Positions 34,909 to 47,233 are shown, numbered from the stretch's first letter. The stretch is 64,000 bases of DNA from Bifidobacterium catenulatum DSM 16992 = JCM 1194 = LMG 11043 (GCF_001025195.1 NZ_AP012325.1:248001-312000); one strand, 5' to 3'. Numbers and translations are program-made. The notes: generated by a model not told the origin, from the letters alone.

Positions 34909-36410
34909 ACATGTTCCGATTATGGCGATTGTTCCACCGCTCCGGCACCCGCGGCACATCCGGCCGCACCTCTGCGCTGGCCATCGTTGCCTTCGCATCC
35001 GCCACCGCCGTCTTCCTAACCGTGCTCGGAGGCCTGCATGGCTTCATCTGGCGGGCCTCCGCCGACCACACGTTCGGTTGCATGATCAATTCCAACAGGT
35101 GCGCGCCCGGTACATACGAAACATGGTCCAAAACCCTGGCGCACGCCGACAAGCTCGTCGCCACGGTCGGCGACGGCCATTGGACGGCCGACCAGGCCAC
35201 AGCCGTCATGAACACCTATTCCGACGGCTATGTGATGCTCGCCGCATTCGCCAGTCTGCTACTCATCGTGCCATTCGTGGCGCTCGCCGGCTCGGCGGCC
35301 CGTCTCGCGGCCTCCCGCAGGGACGCACGTCTCGCCGCACTGCGACTTGCGGGCGCCACCACCGCGCAGGTCACGAAACTCACCGCGCTCGATGCGGGTG
35401 GCCAGGCTCTGCTTGGCGCGCTGGTCGGCATGGCCGGCTACTTCGCGCTGATACCGGTGATCATGCTTCTCGACTTCCAAAACCAGCATTTCACCTTCGA
35501 ACAGTTGTGGGTGGGACTGCCTGCCCTGGCGGCCGTGACCGTCGGAGTCACGCTGCTTGCCTTGGTCTCCGCGCTGGTCGCCCTACGCCGCGTGGCCATC
35601 ACCCCGCTTGGCGTGATGCAACGTACCGGACAACCCATGCCGTCCGCATGGCGCGCACTGATTTTCCTTGCCGTGTTGGCCGTAGGCTACCTGCTGCTCA
35701 ACAGCGTCTCCGCATTCGCGCACTTGGGTCAGATGGTGGTCTACGCCATCATCTTCGGCGTCTTCTTCCTCGGTTTCGCCATGGTGAACGTCGTCGGTAC
35801 CTGGGTGGTGGCGATGCGCGCCAGATTGCGTGCGAAACACCCGAAGGACGCGGCCACTATGATTGCCATGCGCCGTATCCTCGACAATCCCAAGCGTGCT
35901 TGGCGCAACGTGTCCGGTGTGGCGCTCGCTGTGTTCATCGCGGGGATGACGTCGGTGTGCGGATTGCTCGCCACCGGAATCGGAGGCAACCACGACCCGT
36001 TCGACCCATCTATGCTGTACATGCGCGATATAGCGATGGGCGGTTTCCTGACGCTCGCCTTTGCCGCGGTGCTCGCCGCCGTCAGTTCCGGCGTGATGCA
36101 GACGGGCAACGTCTACGACCAGGCCGACGAGTACCGCATGCTTGCGTTGGAAGGCACGGATGAGGCGACGCTCGACAAGGCACGCATGATGGAAGTGATC
36201 ACCCCGCTCAACACGGTGATGGCCGTTTCGTTGGGGTGCTCGGTGTTGTTGCTGTTTCCGATTCTGGCAACGTCGTTGCTCAATCCGGCTTCGTTACTCA
36301 CGTTGGCCGCGGGAATCGGCTTGTGTTATGCGCTGATGGTGCTCGGAGGGTGTGCCGCGAATCATGCGGCGCACGGGCTCGGTCATGCCGGCTACCGTAC
36401 GGACGATTGA
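34905..36410 (+). CDS. ABC transporter permease (FtsX-like)
   Basis: The 501-residue integral membrane protein has about ten predicted transmembrane segments. After TM1 there is an extracytoplasmic loop of about 70 residues with two cysteines (FGCMINSNRCAPG), then an FtsX-type half, a spacer and a second set of helices. It partners the overlapping ATPase gene. A GC-rich inverted repeat follows its stop. Confidence 0.88.
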   Translation: MNMFRLWRLFHRSGTRGTSGRTSALAIVAFASATAVFLTVLGGLHGFIWRASADHTFGCMINSNRCAPGTYETWSKTLAHADKLVATVGDGHWTADQATAVMNTYSDGYVMLAAFASLLLIVPFVALAGSAARLAASRRDARLAALRLAGATTAQVTKLTALDAGGQALLGALVGMAGYFALIPVIMLLDFQNQHFTFEQLWVGLPALAAVTVGVTLLALVSALVALRRVAITPLGVMQRTGQPMPSAWRALIFLAVLAVGYLLLNSVSAFAHLGQMVVYAIIFGVFFLGFAMVNVVGTWVVAMRARLRAKHPKDAATMIAMRRILDNPKRAWRNVSGVALAVFIAGMTSVCGLLATGIGGNHDPFDPSMLYMRDIAMGGFLTLAFAAVLAAVSSGVMQTGNVYDQADEYRMLALEGTDEATLDKARMMEVITPLNTVMAVSLGCSVLLLFPILATSLLNPASLLTLAAGIGLCYALMVLGGCAANHAAHGLGHAGYRTDD

Positions 36411-36413
36411 TGG

Positions 36414-36447
36414 CCTCGCCGCGGCGGTCGTGGATACCGCGGCGAGG
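36414..36447. terminator. GC-rich inverted repeat between convergent genes
   Basis: CCTCGCCGCGG and CCGCGGCGAGG form an 11-bp perfect stem. There is no T tract, so termination here would not be of the classical type. Confidence 0.5.
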
Positions 36448-36457
36448 ACTGGCGAGG

Positions 36458-37402
36458 TCAGCCGAGCAGCACCGCGATGATTGCGATGAAGATCGGTGAG
36501 GTCAGTGTCGAGAAGAGAATGCCGTCGCGTGCGAACGAGAGACCCACGTTGTACCGCGCCGCGTAGTTATAGACGTTCTGCCCGGTCGGCAGGGCGGCGA
36601 GCACCACGCACGCGTACAATGTGGCGCCGCGGAAGCCCATCACGAAATACGACAGCAGGAACGCGATGATTGGCATCACGATGTTCTTCAATACCGCCAC
36701 CGTGAACACCGCGGGAATGTTCGACTTGTCCTGCAGCGGCTTCGTGCCGTGCAACGACATGCCGAATGCCATCAGAATCATTGGCACTGCGGAATCGCCG
36801 ATCATGTCGATTGGATCGTAAATACAGTCCGGCACCACGAAATGACCGGTTTTTGCGGAAATCGCGGATACGGCGATGCCCAGCAGCGAACCGATAAGCA
36901 GCGGCTGATGCAGCGGCTGCTTCAGAATCTCCCTCGTGGAGACCTTGCCTTTGGTGGTCACATCGAGCACGGTCAGGCCGATCGGTGTGAACACCGCCTG
37001 TTGCATGACCAGAATCGGCGCGACCAAAGCGGGATTGCCCAGAATGTACGTGGCGATCGGCAGACCGATGTTGTTGGAGTTCAGATACAGCGAATTCAAC
37101 GCGCCGATGGTGGCATCCGCCGCCTTCAGATGGAAGAACAGCCTATTGAGGATCAGAAACACCAATCCGACCAGCACAGCCGAGAAGAACGCCACAACAA
37201 TGGAGGAGTGGAATATCTCGAAGATTCTCTCCTTGGACAGGATGGCGAACATCAGGCACGGGCTCGATACGAAAAAGCTGAACCTGTTGAGCACCATCTG
37301 CGCGGTAGGTCCGCCTATGCGCATGCGCGCGGCCACGTAACCGGTGCCGATGACGATGCCAATGACGCAGAAGCCTTCCAAAGCACTTAACAGACCCGGC
37401 AT
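36458..37402 (-). CDS. AEC-family permease, second copy
   Basis: The 314-residue membrane protein has about ten hydrophobic segments and AEC-family organisation, starting MPGLLSALEGFCVIGIVIGTG. It is not a recent duplicate of the gene at 28467: the sequences differ throughout. ATG 37402 is fixed by AAAGGAAG. It is divergent from dapE with a 129-bp spacer. Substrate unknown. Confidence 0.87.
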   Translation of the reverse strand: MPGLLSALEGFCVIGIVIGTGYVAARMRIGGPTAQMVLNRFSFFVSSPCLMFAILSKERIFEIFHSSIVVAFFSAVLVGLVFLILNRLFFHLKAADATIGALNSLYLNSNNIGLPIATYILGNPALVAPILVMQQAVFTPIGLTVLDVTTKGKVSTREILKQPLHQPLLIGSLLGIAVSAISAKTGHFVVPDCIYDPIDMIGDSAVPMILMAFGMSLHGTKPLQDKSNIPAVFTVAVLKNIVMPIIAFLLSYFVMGFRGATLYACVVLAALPTGQNVYNYAARYNVGLSFARDGILFSTLTSPIFIAIIAVLLG

Positions 37403-37531
37403 GACACTCTTCCTTTCGCTCTCGGCCGTTGGTTTGGCCGCTATCCAGTGTTGCACCATGCATATGGATAACATCCAACCCGTCTCAAAAGCGTTGTCGA
37501 ACGGCGATGTCGGTTCCGGTGGTGCTGGATA

Positions 37532-38737
37532 ATGGGCGGTATGAACGAACTTGAGATTGGATTTTCCGCTTCCGCCACCAGGCAGGAGCAGCTGAACGGG
37601 CTGATGGAACAGATCATGGGCTCCTATTCCGTCAGTGATGACGAAGGCCCTCTGACCGATGCCGTCGAAGTGTTTTTGCAGAGGCAGCCGCATCTGACAG
37701 TGCGCAGGCATGGCGATACGCTGGTTGCGTCCACGAATTTCGGACGTGAACGCCGCGTGATTCTCGCAGGGCATCTTGACACTGTGCCGGTGATCGACAA
37801 CTTCCCGCCGCGATGGCTGGAACCAGGCGATCCGCTGATTCGCGAGGATGTTGCCGCCGGCCATGAGCAGGAGCGCGTGCTATGGGGGCGCGGTGCCACC
37901 GATATGAAGGGCTCCGACGCGGTGATGCTGTATTTGGCGGCCACGTTGACGGATGCGAAATACGATCTGACATACGTGTTCTACGACCACGAAGAGGTTG
38001 CTGCCGAAAAGAACGGCCTGCGCAAGGTGGTCGAGGCGCATCCTGATTGGATTTCCGGCGATTTTGCGATTATTGGCGAGCCGACCGATTGCGGTATTGA
38101 AGGCGGCTGCAATGGCACGATGCGTTTCGACGTGATCACGCATGGCATTGCGGCACACTCGGCGCGAGCATGGATGGGCAAGAACGCCATTCATGCGGCC
38201 GCTGAGATTCTGAACCGGCTGAACGCTTATGAAAATCGTGCGATTGAAGTGGATGGCCTGACGTATCAGGAGGGGTTGAATGCCACCCTGATTTCAGGCG
38301 GCAAAGGCACGAATGTGATCCCCGACGAATGCCGCGTGCACGTCAACTACCGTTTTGCCCCCGACAAGTCGTTGGCTGAGGCGAAGGCGCTGATGATTGG
38401 CGCGGATGCCGGTGCGGAATTGGGCAATGGCGAGCATGTTGCCACAGGCGGCGTGTTCGAAGGCTTCGGCATTGAAATGAAGGACGAGTCGCCTTCCGCG
38501 CGCCCGGGGCTGACGTCGCCGCTCGCGCAGTCGCTGGTGAAATTGGTGCGCGAGCGCACGGGGCGTGATCCTCTGGCCAAGCTTGGCTGGACGGATGTGG
38601 CGCGATTCTCGATGTTGGGCATTCCCGCGGTGAATCTGGGCGCGGGCAGCCCATTGCTGGCGCACAAGCATGACGAGCAGCTGCCGGAATCGGATCTACT
38701 GCTGATGGCCAACTTGCTTGAAGACTGGCTGAAGTAG
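37532..38737 (+). CDS. dapE: Succinyl-diaminopimelate desuccinylase (M20 peptidase family)
   Basis: The 401-residue M20 metallohydrolase shows zinc-site motifs AGHLDTVP, GRGATDMKGSDAVML, the DHEEVAAE pair and the final HKHDEQ. The best match is DapE, which releases LL-diaminopimelate in lysine and peptidoglycan synthesis. Other M20 deacylases are possible. ATG 37541 is an alternative start, as neither has a strong ribosome-binding site. Confidence 0.88.
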   Translation: MGGMNELEIGFSASATRQEQLNGLMEQIMGSYSVSDDEGPLTDAVEVFLQRQPHLTVRRHGDTLVASTNFGRERRVILAGHLDTVPVIDNFPPRWLEPGDPLIREDVAAGHEQERVLWGRGATDMKGSDAVMLYLAATLTDAKYDLTYVFYDHEEVAAEKNGLRKVVEAHPDWISGDFAIIGEPTDCGIEGGCNGTMRFDVITHGIAAHSARAWMGKNAIHAAAEILNRLNAYENRAIEVDGLTYQEGLNATLISGGKGTNVIPDECRVHVNYRFAPDKSLAEAKALMIGADAGAELGNGEHVATGGVFEGFGIEMKDESPSARPGLTSPLAQSLVKLVRERTGRDPLAKLGWTDVARFSMLGIPAVNLGAGSPLLAHKHDEQLPESDLLLMANLLEDWLK

Positions 38738-39186
38738 CTGTCTGCTGCCTTTTTCTGCCTGCTACCGGCTGTTTGTTGTTTTCCGTCTTCTGTCTGCACA
38801 ACCTAAGAAAGCACCCCGATCTGCGACTTGTGTAGACGGAAAAACGACTTGTGCGGACGGGGTCTGTGATTTGCGGGCGGGGAACGCGAGCGGCGGGTTG
38901 CAGGATCCGGAAAATTTCCCGTCATGTCACGTTCTGTTGTTTTTTGTGTCATACTTATAGACGGTGGTTCTGCAAATCACCAATGCATCCGATGGCGTTG
39001 ATCCCCTCGCGTGAAGTTCATGTGTGCCCGCGAGCGCTGGTGTCCGCCGTCGCATGATGAGGACTTTTGACGGAAGTTGCTTCCTACGGGCGCCATGATG
39101 CGCGGCCACGGTGAGAGCGTGGTGTGAGAACCGTATGAGGCCTAAGTGTGGGCGGCGCGATTGCAGCGTGCCGTCGAGGAGCCATT
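38738..39186. other. Intergenic region upstream of RNase E/G
   Basis: This 449-bp gap contains two 16-bp direct repeats 21 bp apart (38824-38860) and a T-rich stretch that may hold the rne promoter (around 38930-38960), implying a long leader. No ORF is convincing. Confidence 0.5.
38824..38860 (+). repeat. Two CGACTTGTG(Y)(R)GACGG direct repeats, 21-bp period
   Basis: CGACTTGTGTAGACGG (38824-38839) and CGACTTGTGCGGACGG (38845-38860) differ at two positions and are spaced by two helical turns. Confidence 0.8.
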
Positions 39187-42015
39187 GTGCCTAATACCAA
39201 TGAGAGCTTCGATCAGGTCGAAGCCGTGGCATCACCTGAGCATGCCGTGAATGTTGTGAAATTCGAATCGGCCCAGTCCGATTCTGCGCCGCGTCGCCGT
39301 CGTGGCGGTCGTCGTGTGGTGCGTGGGGTTGGAGCCGCCGGCGCGTCTTTGGAATTGAAGGTCGAGGAGCATGCCGCGACCCCGCTATTCGAAGAGCCGA
39401 AGTTGCCGGTTGCGCAGCCTGCGCATGATGCCGGTGACGTCGCTGTTTCCAGTGATGATGGCGATTCCGATGGTGTGTCTCGCCCGACTCGTCGCCGTCA
39501 TCGTTCGGCCCGGCCCGACGATGATGTTCGTGAGATTGCCGATGAGCAGTCGACGCGTACTCGTCGCCGCCGCGCGATGCAGGTCGAGGATGAGCGGGAT
39601 GAGGATCGTCCGCGTCGCCGTCGTCGTTCCGTTGGAGATGCGGATGAGTATGACGAGATGTCGCGTCGTCGCCGTCGCAGCGCTGTCGATGATTTCCGCG
39701 ATGAGGAATCGTTTGAAGAACGCGCGCTTGATGCGGTTGATATGTTGCCGGAAGGCCATGAGGTCCGTCATAATCCGCGTCCGATGATGTCGCTGCTGTT
39801 TCAGGAGCCGGTTTTGCCGTCTGCTGCGGATTCCCGTGACAGGTCCGATGACGATCGTGACGATTCCCGTGAATCTCGCAATGATCGCAATATGCAGGAT
39901 CATGACGATGCGCAGGGTGAGGATCGTCCGACCCGTCGCCGTCGCCGTCGTAATCGTGACGTTGCTGACGAAGAGCGTTCCGAAGACAATCACAGTGAAC
40001 GTAACGAGCGTGACAATCGTAATGATGATGCGGAAAACGATGAGGAAGGCGGATCTCGCAAGTCCCGTCGTTCCCGTCGTTTGAACGCGCAGGAGCGTCG
40101 AGCTGCGGCCGAGGTCGAGCAGATTGAAGAGGATTTGATCCTCGACGATATCACGTACGCGCCTATCGACGACGAAACACGTGGCAATCGTGGTGACGAT
40201 GATGATGACGAGCAGCCGACGCGCACCCGTCGTCGCCGTCGTGGCCATGGCAGTCGTGAGGAAGCTGACGAACGACAGCAGGAGAACGCCGAAGGTGAGT
40301 CTCGCCGCCGCCGTGAGGAGGATGACGAGGAAGAGGGCACGGTGACCCGTCGTCGTCGCCGCCGCCGTGGCGGCGCGAAGGCCGAGGAGCAGGAAGAGAT
40401 GCTCGTACGCCGTTCCCGCAAGCAGCAGTACATTGACGAGATCACCGATGTCGAGGGTTCGACTCGACTTGAGGCCAAGAAGCAGCGCCGCCGTGACAAT
40501 CGCCGCGAACGCAGCCGTCAAAGCCAGCTCATGGAACAGGATTTCCTGGCTCGCCGCGAGCATGTGGATCGCCTGATGGTTGTGCGCGAGCGCGAACGCC
40601 ACACGCAGATTTCCGTGATCGAAGACAATGTGCTTGTCGAGCATTACGTGTCCGACATTCAGGAAGTCGCCACCGTGGGCAACATCTATCTTGGTCGCGT
40701 GCAGAACGTGCTGCCGAGCATGGAGGCCGCGTTCGTAGACATCGGTCAGGCGCGCAACGGCGTGCTGTATGCGGGTGAGGTGAACTGGGATTCCGCACGT
40801 TTGGAAGGCCAGCCTCGCCGCATCGAACTCGCGTTCAAGTCGGGAGACCCGGTGCTCGTGCAGGTCACTAAGGATCCGATCGGGCACAAGGGCGCACGAC
40901 TGACCTCGCAGGTCACTCTTGCGGGCCGTTTCCTGGTGCTCGTGCCATCCGGTGGCATGACGGGCGTGAGTCGTAAGCTCAGCGAGCGCGAACGTTCCCG
41001 CCTCAAGAACATCGTGTCGAAGGTTGCTCCGAAAGACATGGGCGTGATCATTCGTACCGCTGCGGAAGGCGCTTCCGAAGAGGCGATTACCAAGGACCTT
41101 GAAAGCTTGGTGCGCCAGTGGGAACGTATCACCGCCAAGCGTGACGAATTCCTGCACGGCAAGCGTCCGAAGCTGCTGCAAGGCGAGCCGGACGTGGCGA
41201 TCCGCGTGGTGCGAGACATTTTCAACGACGACTTCTCCAAGATGATCGTTGAAGGTGACCGCGTGTACGGCCGTATCGAGGAATACCTCGACACTATGGC
41301 TCCCGACTTGAAAGACAAGCTTGAAAAGTGGGATCCGGCCGAACATGAAGGCAAAGACGTGTTCGACAAGTGGCAGATCGACTCCCAGCTGCGCAAGGGC
41401 ATGGAGCGTCAGGTCTACCTGCCGTCGGGCGGCTCGATCGTGATCGACCGCACCGAAGCCATGACCACCATCGACGTGAACACCGGCCGTTTCATCGGCC
41501 GCGGCAAGAGCCTTGAGGAGACGGTGACCCGCTGCAACCTCGAAGCTTCCGAAGAGATTGCACGTCAGCTGCGCCTGCGTGACATCGGCGGCATGGTGAT
41601 GATTGACTTTGTCGACATGGTCATGCCAGCCAACCGTGATCTGGTGCTGCGCAGACTGGTGGAATGCCTGGCCCGCGATCGTACCAAGCATCAGGTGGCT
41701 GAAGTCACCTCGCTTGGCCTGGTGCAGATGACGCGAAAGCGCATCGGACAGGGCTTGGTGGAGGCCTTCTCCGAGGAATGCCCGACCTGTAAGGGCCGTG
41801 GATTCATTCTTCACGACGAGCCGACCGTGTCCGCGGATTATGACGATCCGTACGCCTTGAAGGGCGGCGACCCGTTCGTCAAAACCAACAAGCATGGTCA
41901 CGGCACGGACGTGCAGGTGCCGAAAGGCTCCTCGCCGGACGTGAAGGCCAAACTCGCGCAGATCGCGGCGGCTGCCGTGGCCGCCAATAATGCGGAACTG
42001 GGTGAGGAAGCATAG
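39187..42015 (+). CDS. rne: Ribonuclease E/G
   Basis: The 942-residue endoribonuclease has an N-terminal disordered tail (about 1-440) packed with Arg runs and Asp/Glu, then the S1 domain (about 490-570) and the catalytic core. Asp763 and Asp807 match the E. coli Asp303/Asp346 magnesium ligands, and Cys865-x-x-Cys868 is the zinc-link. In E. coli the disordered part is C-terminal. Here, as in other actinobacteria, the extension precedes the core. The start is GTG 39187, fixed by GAGGAG five nt upstream. Confidence 0.93.
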   Translation: MPNTNESFDQVEAVASPEHAVNVVKFESAQSDSAPRRRRGGRRVVRGVGAAGASLELKVEEHAATPLFEEPKLPVAQPAHDAGDVAVSSDDGDSDGVSRPTRRRHRSARPDDDVREIADEQSTRTRRRRAMQVEDERDEDRPRRRRRSVGDADEYDEMSRRRRRSAVDDFRDEESFEERALDAVDMLPEGHEVRHNPRPMMSLLFQEPVLPSAADSRDRSDDDRDDSRESRNDRNMQDHDDAQGEDRPTRRRRRRNRDVADEERSEDNHSERNERDNRNDDAENDEEGGSRKSRRSRRLNAQERRAAAEVEQIEEDLILDDITYAPIDDETRGNRGDDDDDEQPTRTRRRRRGHGSREEADERQQENAEGESRRRREEDDEEEGTVTRRRRRRRGGAKAEEQEEMLVRRSRKQQYIDEITDVEGSTRLEAKKQRRRDNRRERSRQSQLMEQDFLARREHVDRLMVVRERERHTQISVIEDNVLVEHYVSDIQEVATVGNIYLGRVQNVLPSMEAAFVDIGQARNGVLYAGEVNWDSARLEGQPRRIELAFKSGDPVLVQVTKDPIGHKGARLTSQVTLAGRFLVLVPSGGMTGVSRKLSERERSRLKNIVSKVAPKDMGVIIRTAAEGASEEAITKDLESLVRQWERITAKRDEFLHGKRPKLLQGEPDVAIRVVRDIFNDDFSKMIVEGDRVYGRIEEYLDTMAPDLKDKLEKWDPAEHEGKDVFDKWQIDSQLRKGMERQVYLPSGGSIVIDRTEAMTTIDVNTGRFIGRGKSLEETVTRCNLEASEEIARQLRLRDIGGMVMIDFVDMVMPANRDLVLRRLVECLARDRTKHQVAEVTSLGLVQMTRKRIGQGLVEAFSEECPTCKGRGFILHDEPTVSADYDDPYALKGGDPFVKTNKHGHGTDVQVPKGSSPDVKAKLAQIAAAAVAANNAELGEEA

Positions 42016-42065
42016 AAGAATAAATGATTATTCCGGTCTGTCAACCTGACACGCCGGAAACAGAC

Positions 42066-42094
42066 TTGCGGTTGTACGCGGGTATGTGTAGATT
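42066..42094 (+). promoter_or_regulatory. Predicted promoter of rplU-rpmA
   Basis: TTGCGG (42066-42071) and TAGATT (42089-42094) are 17 bp apart. A second pair, TTGTAC and TAGATT (42094-42099), overlaps it. The leader would be about 65-75 nt. Confidence 0.5.
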
Positions 42095-42167
42095 AGATTG
42101 CTGGTGTCTGGCCGCGAGGCTCGAACGTGCCGGGCAGTAAGCTTTCCAAATTAATAAAGGAACGGAT

Positions 42168-42476
42168 ATGTACGCGATTGTGAAGGCCGGCGGCCATCAG
42201 GAAAAGGTTGAGGTCGGTGACGTCATCTACGTCAACCGTCTCGAGGCTAAGAAGGGCGAAACCGTGGAATTCCCGGTTGCTCTCGTTGTGGACGGCTCCA
42301 AGGTTGTCCTCGGTGCCAAGGATCTCGCCAACGTCAGCGTCAAGGCTGAGGTTGTCAACGATGAGGCCAAGGGTCCGAAGATCAGCATCATGAAGTATAA
42401 GAACAAGACCGGCGTTGCTCGTCGCAAGGGCCATCGCCAGCAGCTGACCGCTGTCAAGATCACGGCTATCGCCTGA
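42168..42476 (+). CDS. rplU: 50S ribosomal protein L21
   Basis: The 102-residue L21 has the family start [18 protein letters not shown] and the ending [17 protein letters not shown]. It is followed by rpmA after 39 bp, the universal rplU-rpmA-obg order. ATG 42168 is preceded by AAAGGAA. Confidence 0.97.
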   Translation: MYAIVKAGGHQEKVEVGDVIYVNRLEAKKGETVEFPVALVVDGSKVVLGAKDLANVSVKAEVVNDEAKGPKISIMKYKNKTGVARRKGHRQQLTAVKITAIA

Positions 42477-42515
42477 TTGACGCAGGGTTAGAGTCAAGGA
42501 CCGAAAGGAACAGAC

Positions 42516-42767
42516 ATGGCACATAAGAAGGGCGCGTCCAGCTCGCGCAACGGTCGCGATTCAAACGCGCAATACCTCGGTGTGAAGAAGTTTGGCGGCG
42601 AAGCCGTCGTGGCCGGCAACATCATCGTTCGTCAGCGTGGCACCAAGTTCCACCCGGGTGAGAATGTCGGCATGGGCAAGGACCACACCCTGTTCGCCCT
42701 CAAGGACGGCAGCGTGAAGTTCGGCGTTCGTCGTGACCGCAAGGTCGTCGACGTGATCGCCGCCTGA
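42516..42767 (+). CDS. rpmA: 50S ribosomal protein L27
   Basis: The 83-residue L27 starts [22 protein letters not shown] with no N-terminal cleavage extension of the Firmicute type, and keeps [20 protein letters not shown]. It reaches toward the peptidyl-transferase centre. A terminator separates it from obg. Confidence 0.97.
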   Translation: MAHKKGASSSRNGRDSNAQYLGVKKFGGEAVVAGNIIVRQRGTKFHPGENVGMGKDHTLFALKDGSVKFGVRRDRKVVDVIAA

Positions 42768-42794
42768 AATACGCGCAATCAACGCTTATAAGAT

Positions 42795-42823
42795 AAAGCC
42801 GCGCCCGTTGTGGACGCGGCTTT
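42795..42823 (+). terminator. Terminator after rpmA
   Basis: AAAGCCGCG / CGCGGCTTT stem followed by TTTTCTTT. Confidence 0.8.
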
Positions 42824-42954
42824 TCTTTATTTTGATGATCGCTGAGGATTGTTTTCCTCCAGTCCGTCCCAAACGTCACGTAACGTTGCATGCAGAACAT
42901 GCATGCAGACTTGCGAACGGACAATAAATCGGACCGTTTCGAACAAACGATTAA

Positions 42955-44655
<1,701 letters not shown>

Positions 44656-44667
44656 AAGCAGCAATAC

Positions 44668-44700
44668 GCCCGCTGATGTGCCGATTGGCATGTCGGCGGG
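44668..44700 (+). terminator. Terminator between obg and proB
   Basis: GCCCGC-tga-TGTGCC pairs with GGCA-tgtc-GGCGGG, followed by TTTTCTTTT. The stem has small internal mismatches. Confidence 0.7.
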
Positions 44701-44735
44701 TTTTCTTTTCGGCCATTCGAACGCCTGGAGGAACC

Positions 44736-45869
44736 ATGAACACGCCATCGCAAACCCAAGTGCGCCGAGCCATCGCCGAAGCGCAAACCATCGTGGTGAA
44801 AGTGGGATCCAGCTCGCTGACCAAGCCAAGCGGCCACCTCGATCCGGAACGGCTCAACGCGCTCGTGGCGGCCATCGCACGCGTACGACTCATGGGCGGG
44901 CGTGTGGTGCTCGTCTCCTCCGGTGCCATCGCAGCCGGATTCGGTTCCCTTGGCTTCGACGCGCGACCAACCGACGTGGCTGACCAGCAGGCATGCGCGG
45001 CCGTAGGCCAAGGCCTGCTCATGGCACAATACGAAAACGCTTTTGCACACTACGGACTGCGCGTCGGGCAGATCCTCATCACCGTATCCGACACCATCGC
45101 ACCACAGCAATACCGCAACGTGAGACGCACTCTCGAAAGACTGCTCGACCTGGGCGCGGTGCCAATCATCAACGAAAACGACTCGCTCGCATCCAACGAA
45201 ATCCGATTCGGAGACAACGACCGCCTCTCCGCATTGATTGCCAACATCGTTGTCGCCGACGCCCTCGTACTCCTCACCGACGTGGATGCGCTCTACACGG
45301 CACCCCCAAGCGAACCCGGGTCGAAACGTATCAGCTACGTGCCGAACGTGGAAGACGCGCTCGCCAACGTGCAGGTCGGCGGCACAGGATCAAATGTGGG
45401 TACCGGTGGTATGGTCACCAAAATGGAAGCAGCCCGCGTGGCGGCAGTTTCCGGCATTCCCGCAGTGCTCACCTGCGCGTCGAACGCAGGCCCGGCCATG
45501 ATGGGAGACCCGGTCGGCACCGCATTCGCACCAATCAACGACCGTGGCTCTTCGCGCCGCCTATGGATTGGCTTCGCGGCCCACCCGCAAGGTACTCTGG
45601 TGGCCGACGCGGGCGCGTCCAACGCGGTACGTGGGGGAGCGGCCAGTCTGCTCGCAGCCGGCGTGCTCGAGGTGAAGGGCGATTTCGCCGCCGGAGACGC
45701 GGTGTGGATCGACAACGAAGCGGGAGAGCATCTCGCAAAAGGCCTTGTAGGATTCGACTCCGAAGAGATCCCGCAAATGCTCGGCCGTAATACCGCCCAG
45801 CTCAAGCGTTTCCTCGGCGAAGAATACGCACACCCCCTAGTCCATCGCGACAACCTCGTTTTGGTGTAG
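44736..45869 (+). CDS. proB: Glutamate 5-kinase
   Basis: The 377-residue enzyme phosphorylates glutamate in proline synthesis. It has the amino-acid-kinase domain ([44 protein letters not shown]) and a C-terminal PUA domain (about 285-365). I chose ATG 44736 because GGAGGAA precedes it. No proA is adjacent in this window. Confidence 0.94.
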   Translation: MNTPSQTQVRRAIAEAQTIVVKVGSSSLTKPSGHLDPERLNALVAAIARVRLMGGRVVLVSSGAIAAGFGSLGFDARPTDVADQQACAAVGQGLLMAQYENAFAHYGLRVGQILITVSDTIAPQQYRNVRRTLERLLDLGAVPIINENDSLASNEIRFGDNDRLSALIANIVVADALVLLTDVDALYTAPPSEPGSKRISYVPNVEDALANVQVGGTGSNVGTGGMVTKMEAARVAAVSGIPAVLTCASNAGPAMMGDPVGTAFAPINDRGSSRRLWIGFAAHPQGTLVADAGASNAVRGGAASLLAAGVLEVKGDFAAGDAVWIDNEAGEHLAKGLVGFDSEEIPQMLGRNTAQLKRFLGEEYAHPLVHRDNLVLV

Positions 45870-45982
45870 AAATATTTATCTTCCAGTCCCTGCCGGACAC
45901 CAGCCAAAGGAAAGAAAAAGGAAACGGCAAAAGCGACCAAAATATGCCAGAAGGTTGTTGTTTTTCGGGCGGGAGGGTTAGC

Positions 45983-47206
45983 ATGGCAAGCATGACTATG
46001 GCTGATTGGCAGACTCTTTCCGAACGTATTAACCGCGTGGCTCCGAGCGCTACTCTGGCCGTTGATTCCAAAGCGAAAGCGATGAAAGCTGAAGGAATCG
46101 ACGTCATTGGATTTGGCGCGGGCGAGCCGAACTTCCCGACTCCGGCTCCGATCGTCGCAGCTGCGGCCGAAGCGGTGCAGGATCCGAAGAACTATCGTTA
46201 CACTCCAACGGCAGGTTTGCCGGAACTGCGCAAGGCAATCGCAGAAAAAACGTTGCGCGATTCCGGTTACGAAGTCGATCCGAACCAGGTTATCGTAACC
46301 AACGGCGGCAAGCAGGCCGTGTACTCGGCATTCCAAATCCTGCTTGATGAAGGCGACGAAGTCATCATTCCGACGCCGTATTGGACGAGCTATCCGGAAG
46401 CGGTGAAACTGGCCGGAGGCGTGCCTGTCGAAGTGTTCGCCGGTGCCGACCGCAATTTCGAACCAAGTCTTGAAGATCTCGAAAAAGCGCGTACCGAACG
46501 TACGAAAGCCATCATCGTGAACACGCCGAACAATCCGACGGGTGCCGTGTGGAAGCCGGAAACCGTCAAGGCGATTGGTGAATGGGCTGTGGAACATCAT
46601 GTGTGGGTGATTTCCGACGAAATCTACGAGCATCTCAACTACGATGGCGCAAAAACCACGTATGTCGGCGCTGCAGTGCCCGAAGTGCGTGGCCAGCTGC
46701 TGGTACTCAACGGCGTGGCCAAAACGTATGCCATGCCCGGCTGGCGTGTCGGTTGGATGATCGCTCCTATCGACGTGGCCAAGGCCGCGTCCAAGCTGCA
46801 GGGGCATATGACGTCCAACGTGAACAATATCTCCCAACGTGCCGCAATCGCGGCCGTGTCCGGCTCGCTCGATGCCGTGTACGAGATGCGCGAGGCTTTC
46901 GACAGGCGCCGTCAGACCATCGTTGCCGCGTTGAACGATATTGAGGGTGTGAACTGCCCGACGCCGACCGGTGCATTCTATGCGTTCGCCGATGTGAGCG
47001 CCCTGCTGAACAAGCCGCTCGGCGCAAGCAAGGCTTCCTATGCGAGCACGTCCGAGCTGGCTGCGGCATTGCTTGACGAAGGCCATGTGGCGGCCGTTCC
47101 AGGTGAAGCGTTCGGTGCTCCTGGCTATCTGCGATTCTCGTATGCACTTGCCGACGACGATTTGGTCGAGGGCATGAAACGCATGAAGCAGTGGGTCGAA
47201 GCCTGA
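45983..47206 (+). CDS. Aspartate aminotransferase-type PLP enzyme
   Basis: The 407-residue class I aminotransferase has the PLP-binding lysine Lys247 in [15 protein letters not shown] and the conserved [10 protein letters not shown]. It is most like the thermophilic-type aspartate or prephenate aminotransferases (subgroup I-beta). Exact substrate is inferred. ATG 45983 follows GGGAGGG, and ATG 45992 is an alternative. A terminator follows. Confidence 0.9.
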   Translation: MASMTMADWQTLSERINRVAPSATLAVDSKAKAMKAEGIDVIGFGAGEPNFPTPAPIVAAAAEAVQDPKNYRYTPTAGLPELRKAIAEKTLRDSGYEVDPNQVIVTNGGKQAVYSAFQILLDEGDEVIIPTPYWTSYPEAVKLAGGVPVEVFAGADRNFEPSLEDLEKARTERTKAIIVNTPNNPTGAVWKPETVKAIGEWAVEHHVWVISDEIYEHLNYDGAKTTYVGAAVPEVRGQLLVLNGVAKTYAMPGWRVGWMIAPIDVAKAASKLQGHMTSNVNNISQRAAIAAVSGSLDAVYEMREAFDRRRQTIVAALNDIEGVNCPTPTGAFYAFADVSALLNKPLGASKASYASTSELAAALLDEGHVAAVPGEAFGAPGYLRFSYALADDDLVEGMKRMKQWVEA

Positions 47207-47233
47207 TACTGGCCTGACTGAAACTTTTCGTAC

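Noticed and set aside
39385..41901. 838-codon antisense frame opposite RNase E/G
   Set aside because: Mirror of the biased codons of rne, with Thr/Ile-rich low-complexity sequence and no domains.
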